From the NCBI GenBank assembly GCA_016781635.1, contig JADDPY010000533.1, positions 1 to 23,409 of the forward strand: a DNA stretch of 23,409 nucleotides. The letters run 5' to 3'. This stretch comes from Rubrobacter sp. (lineage in GTDB: Bacteria; Actinomycetota; Rubrobacteria; Rubrobacterales; Rubrobacteraceae). The notes under the pieces were generated by a model, which saw only the letters and a list, made by a program, of their open reading frames with translations, did no database searches and was not told the origin of the DNA. Below, in pieces: positions 22,399 to 23,409 of the stretch. Position 1 is the stretch's first letter, and each line of letters opens with the position of its first letter. The translations under genes were made by a program, and so were the position numbers.

Positions 22399-22602
22399 AT
22401 GGGCTTCGACCCTGATGATGCGCAGAGGTATGTGGACGGCGTGGATTATCCGGTAAGCAAAGAGACGATGCTATCGACCGCTCAGGAGAACGGGGCTCCC
22501 GACGAGTTGGTAGAGCTGATAGCCGGCTTACCGCTCGGCGAGTTCTCCGGGTCCGAGGAGTTCATGAACCACCTCAGGGCGATCCCCAACCGGGACAACT
22601 GA
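22399..22602 (+). CDS. DUF2795 family small protein
   Basis: This 67-residue acidic protein opens MGFDPDDAQRYVDGVDYPVS and has the DUF2795 layout: a YP-containing turn, a helix over KETMLSTAQENGAPDELVEL, and a closing helical LPLGEFSGSEEFMNHLRAIP. Function is unknown; members are common in actinobacteria. The ATG at 22399 has an ideal AGGAGG seven bases upstream. Its upstream region contains an A-rich tract and a TATAAA box, and it seems to be monocistronic. Confidence 0.85.
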   Translation: MGFDPDDAQRYVDGVDYPVSKETMLSTAQENGAPDELVELIAGLPLGEFSGSEEFMNHLRAIPNRDN

Positions 22603-22961
22603 GCGGCCCAGAGAAACGCCTCGCAACGCATGCTCACCGCAGCAAAGGCACGGCCCATGAAAGGTGAAGCCCGAAAAGTAATCGACGAGCGCGAACAAGT
22701 AATCCCCCGGGTCCACAGCTCCCAACGACGGTGTTCACCAAGACATCGAGTACAAAAACGCGGGCGAGGACCCGTATCTCAGGCGCGGGGGATTCGGCCG
22801 TTGCGCAGGGGAGAAACAAGAGAACTTCGGCGTCTCCGGACTGGCTCGAGTACCCGTTGGTGCCGCGTAAGCCCCCGTAACGTACCGTTCGAGGCGCCGC
22901 CCCGTCGTGCGCGAGGAGTGCGCCCGGGGAGGTCTTCGCCCGGAGTGGAGGCGTTGCGGTC
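22603..22961. other. Intergenic region with no assignable gene
   Basis: Several frames stay open but all have shadow-like Arg/Pro-rich composition, and none has a ribosome site with recognisable homology. One plus-strand frame gives a Thr-rich stretch (TTVFTKTSSTKTRARTRIS) around 22728-22784, possibly a decayed gene, which I cannot support further. No hairpin terminator after the DUF2795 gene was found. Confidence 0.4.
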
Positions 22962-23225
22962 GTGATCCTGGTAGATCGGCTCAGGAAATACCCTTCGGGA
23001 TACTGGTGTCATATGGTCACGGATTCCTCCCCGGAGGAACTGCACGATTTCGCCCTCCGCCTTGGTCTGAGCCGGGAGCGCTTCCAACAGCACCAGCGGC
23101 TGCCGCACTACGACCTGAGGCCCCCGATGAGGGAGAAGGCGCTGGAACTTGGCGCCGAAGCAGTGAGCTCCAAGGAGCTTTTCCGGCGCGGTCGCGAGGC
23201 CTTTCTCGAAAAGCGTATCCCTTAG
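22962..23225 (+). CDS. DUF4031 domain protein
   Basis: This 87-residue protein matches the DUF4031 pattern: an opening strand MILVDRLRKYPSG, the central HMVTDSSPEELHDFALRLGL, and the hallmark HYDLRPPMREKALELGAEAV, where HYD, Arg and the final GA are conserved. Function is unknown. The GTG at 22962 lies ten bases after GGAGG, slightly far but the best in frame. It converges with the protease trace at the right edge. Confidence 0.85.
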   Translation: MILVDRLRKYPSGYWCHMVTDSSPEELHDFALRLGLSRERFQQHQRLPHYDLRPPMREKALELGAEAVSSKELFRRGREAFLEKRIP

Positions 23226-23238
23226 CGGAACTCTCGCA

Positions 23239-23409
23239 GCCACTTTCCTGAAGCTCGAGCCGGTCGTCGAGGTACTGCGCACACAGAGCACAACGAACGA
23301 AGGCTCCCTGACGTCCGCCCGATACTACGTAATCGTTCGTCAGTACGAGGCCTTCTCCCGGCCAGATCGCACCGGCCCCAGTTCCGCGCCCGCCGCTCGC
23401 TACCTCGAC
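23239..23409 (-). pseudogene. Remnant or partial trypsin-like (HtrA-type) protease, catalytic His position changed
   Basis: Reading the minus strand inward from the window edge gives VEVASGGRGTGAGAIW, then PGEGLVLTNDYVVSGG and FVRCALCAQYLDDRLELQ. The first two pieces match the G.GTGAG.IW...GLVLTN.HVV core of HtrA-like serine proteases, and the third resembles the following VR.ADGR.L.ARL strand. The catalytic His of TN.HVV is Tyr here, and homology fades after about residue 57, where the frame runs antisense through the DUF4031 gene. This looks like a decaying copy or a truncated domain. The upstream portion is outside the window, so an inactive but expressed protein cannot be excluded. Confidence 0.45.

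Noticed and set aside
22630..22965. Plus-strand open frame of 111 codons between the DUF2795 and DUF4031 genes
   Set aside because: Arg-rich, no ribosome binding site and no recognisable family; treated as non-coding.
23230..23409. Plus-strand open frame at the right edge (FLKLEPVVEVLRTQ, TSARYYVIVRQYEAF)
   Set aside because: It reads plausibly but has no start codon or ribosome site, and the opposite strand matches a known protease core, so I take the plus frame as the shadow.

Overview
This is a high-G+C (roughly two-thirds G+C by eye) bacterial chromosome segment with densely packed genes. Many genes use GTG or TTG starts, and stop/start overlaps of the ATGA or GTGA kind are frequent. A MenA-type menaquinone prenyltransferase, CbtA/CbtB cobalt uptake proteins, a ChlI-type partner for CobN, and DUF2795 and DUF4031 proteins together suggest a deep-branching actinobacterium, perhaps Rubrobacter. 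That assignment is inference: no rRNA or marker gene is present to confirm it.

Region 1 (1-7850, minus strand) is a cobalamin operon. A sigma70-like promoter (7824-7852) leads into a cobalamin riboswitch (about 7650-7817). After it come cbtB, cbtA, cobQ (cobyric acid synthase), a 133-aa membrane protein of unknown function, cobN (cobaltochelatase large subunit), two very small two-helix membrane proteins around a possible 31-codon ORF, and a ChlI/BchI-type AAA+ chelatase subunit that runs off the left edge. Cobalt import, cobalt insertion and late corrin amidation are therefore under one B12-sensing leader. A small conserved gene with an exceptionally long terminator stem (7990-8042) follows at 8069-8299.

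Region 2 (8300-13109, plus strand) has a UbiA-family menA with an inverted repeat over its putative -10 box. Next is a compact operon of an acyl-CoA dehydrogenase-like flavoprotein, an archaeal-type phosphoglycerate mutase-like phosphotransferase and an NMNAT-like nucleotidyltransferase. All three carry substitutions at family-signature positions, and the mutase/nucleotidyltransferase pair recalls the PhpH/PhpF pair of phosphinic acid biosynthesis. This is my best candidate for an undescribed pathway.

Region 3 (13110-16582, plus strand) holds an SDR and an L-fuconate dehydratase whose active-site residues fall at the same numbers as in the characterised Xanthomonas enzyme, so this is probably part of a non-phosphorylated L-fucose pathway. 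A DedA membrane protein with an apparently near-leaderless promoter and a 61-aa conserved protein follow. A strong hairpin ends this convergent block.

Region 4 (16590-19093) is a minus-strand operon of an alpha/beta hydrolase, a membrane protein with a probable frame discontinuity in a G-rich tract, and an orphan F-type ATP synthase c-subunit homologue. It is divergent from a TetR regulator across an AT-rich intergenic region with repeated CTTACACC half-sites.

Region 5 (19250-23409) has an SDR and two serine alpha/beta hydrolases on the minus strand, both hydrolases with doubtful 5' ends. On the plus strand are a DUF2795 gene preceded by a UUCG-capped hairpin and a DUF4031 gene. At the right edge is the minus-strand trace of a trypsin-like (HtrA) protease whose catalytic His position reads Tyr. 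I saw no tRNA, rRNA, CRISPR array, insertion sequence or origin.
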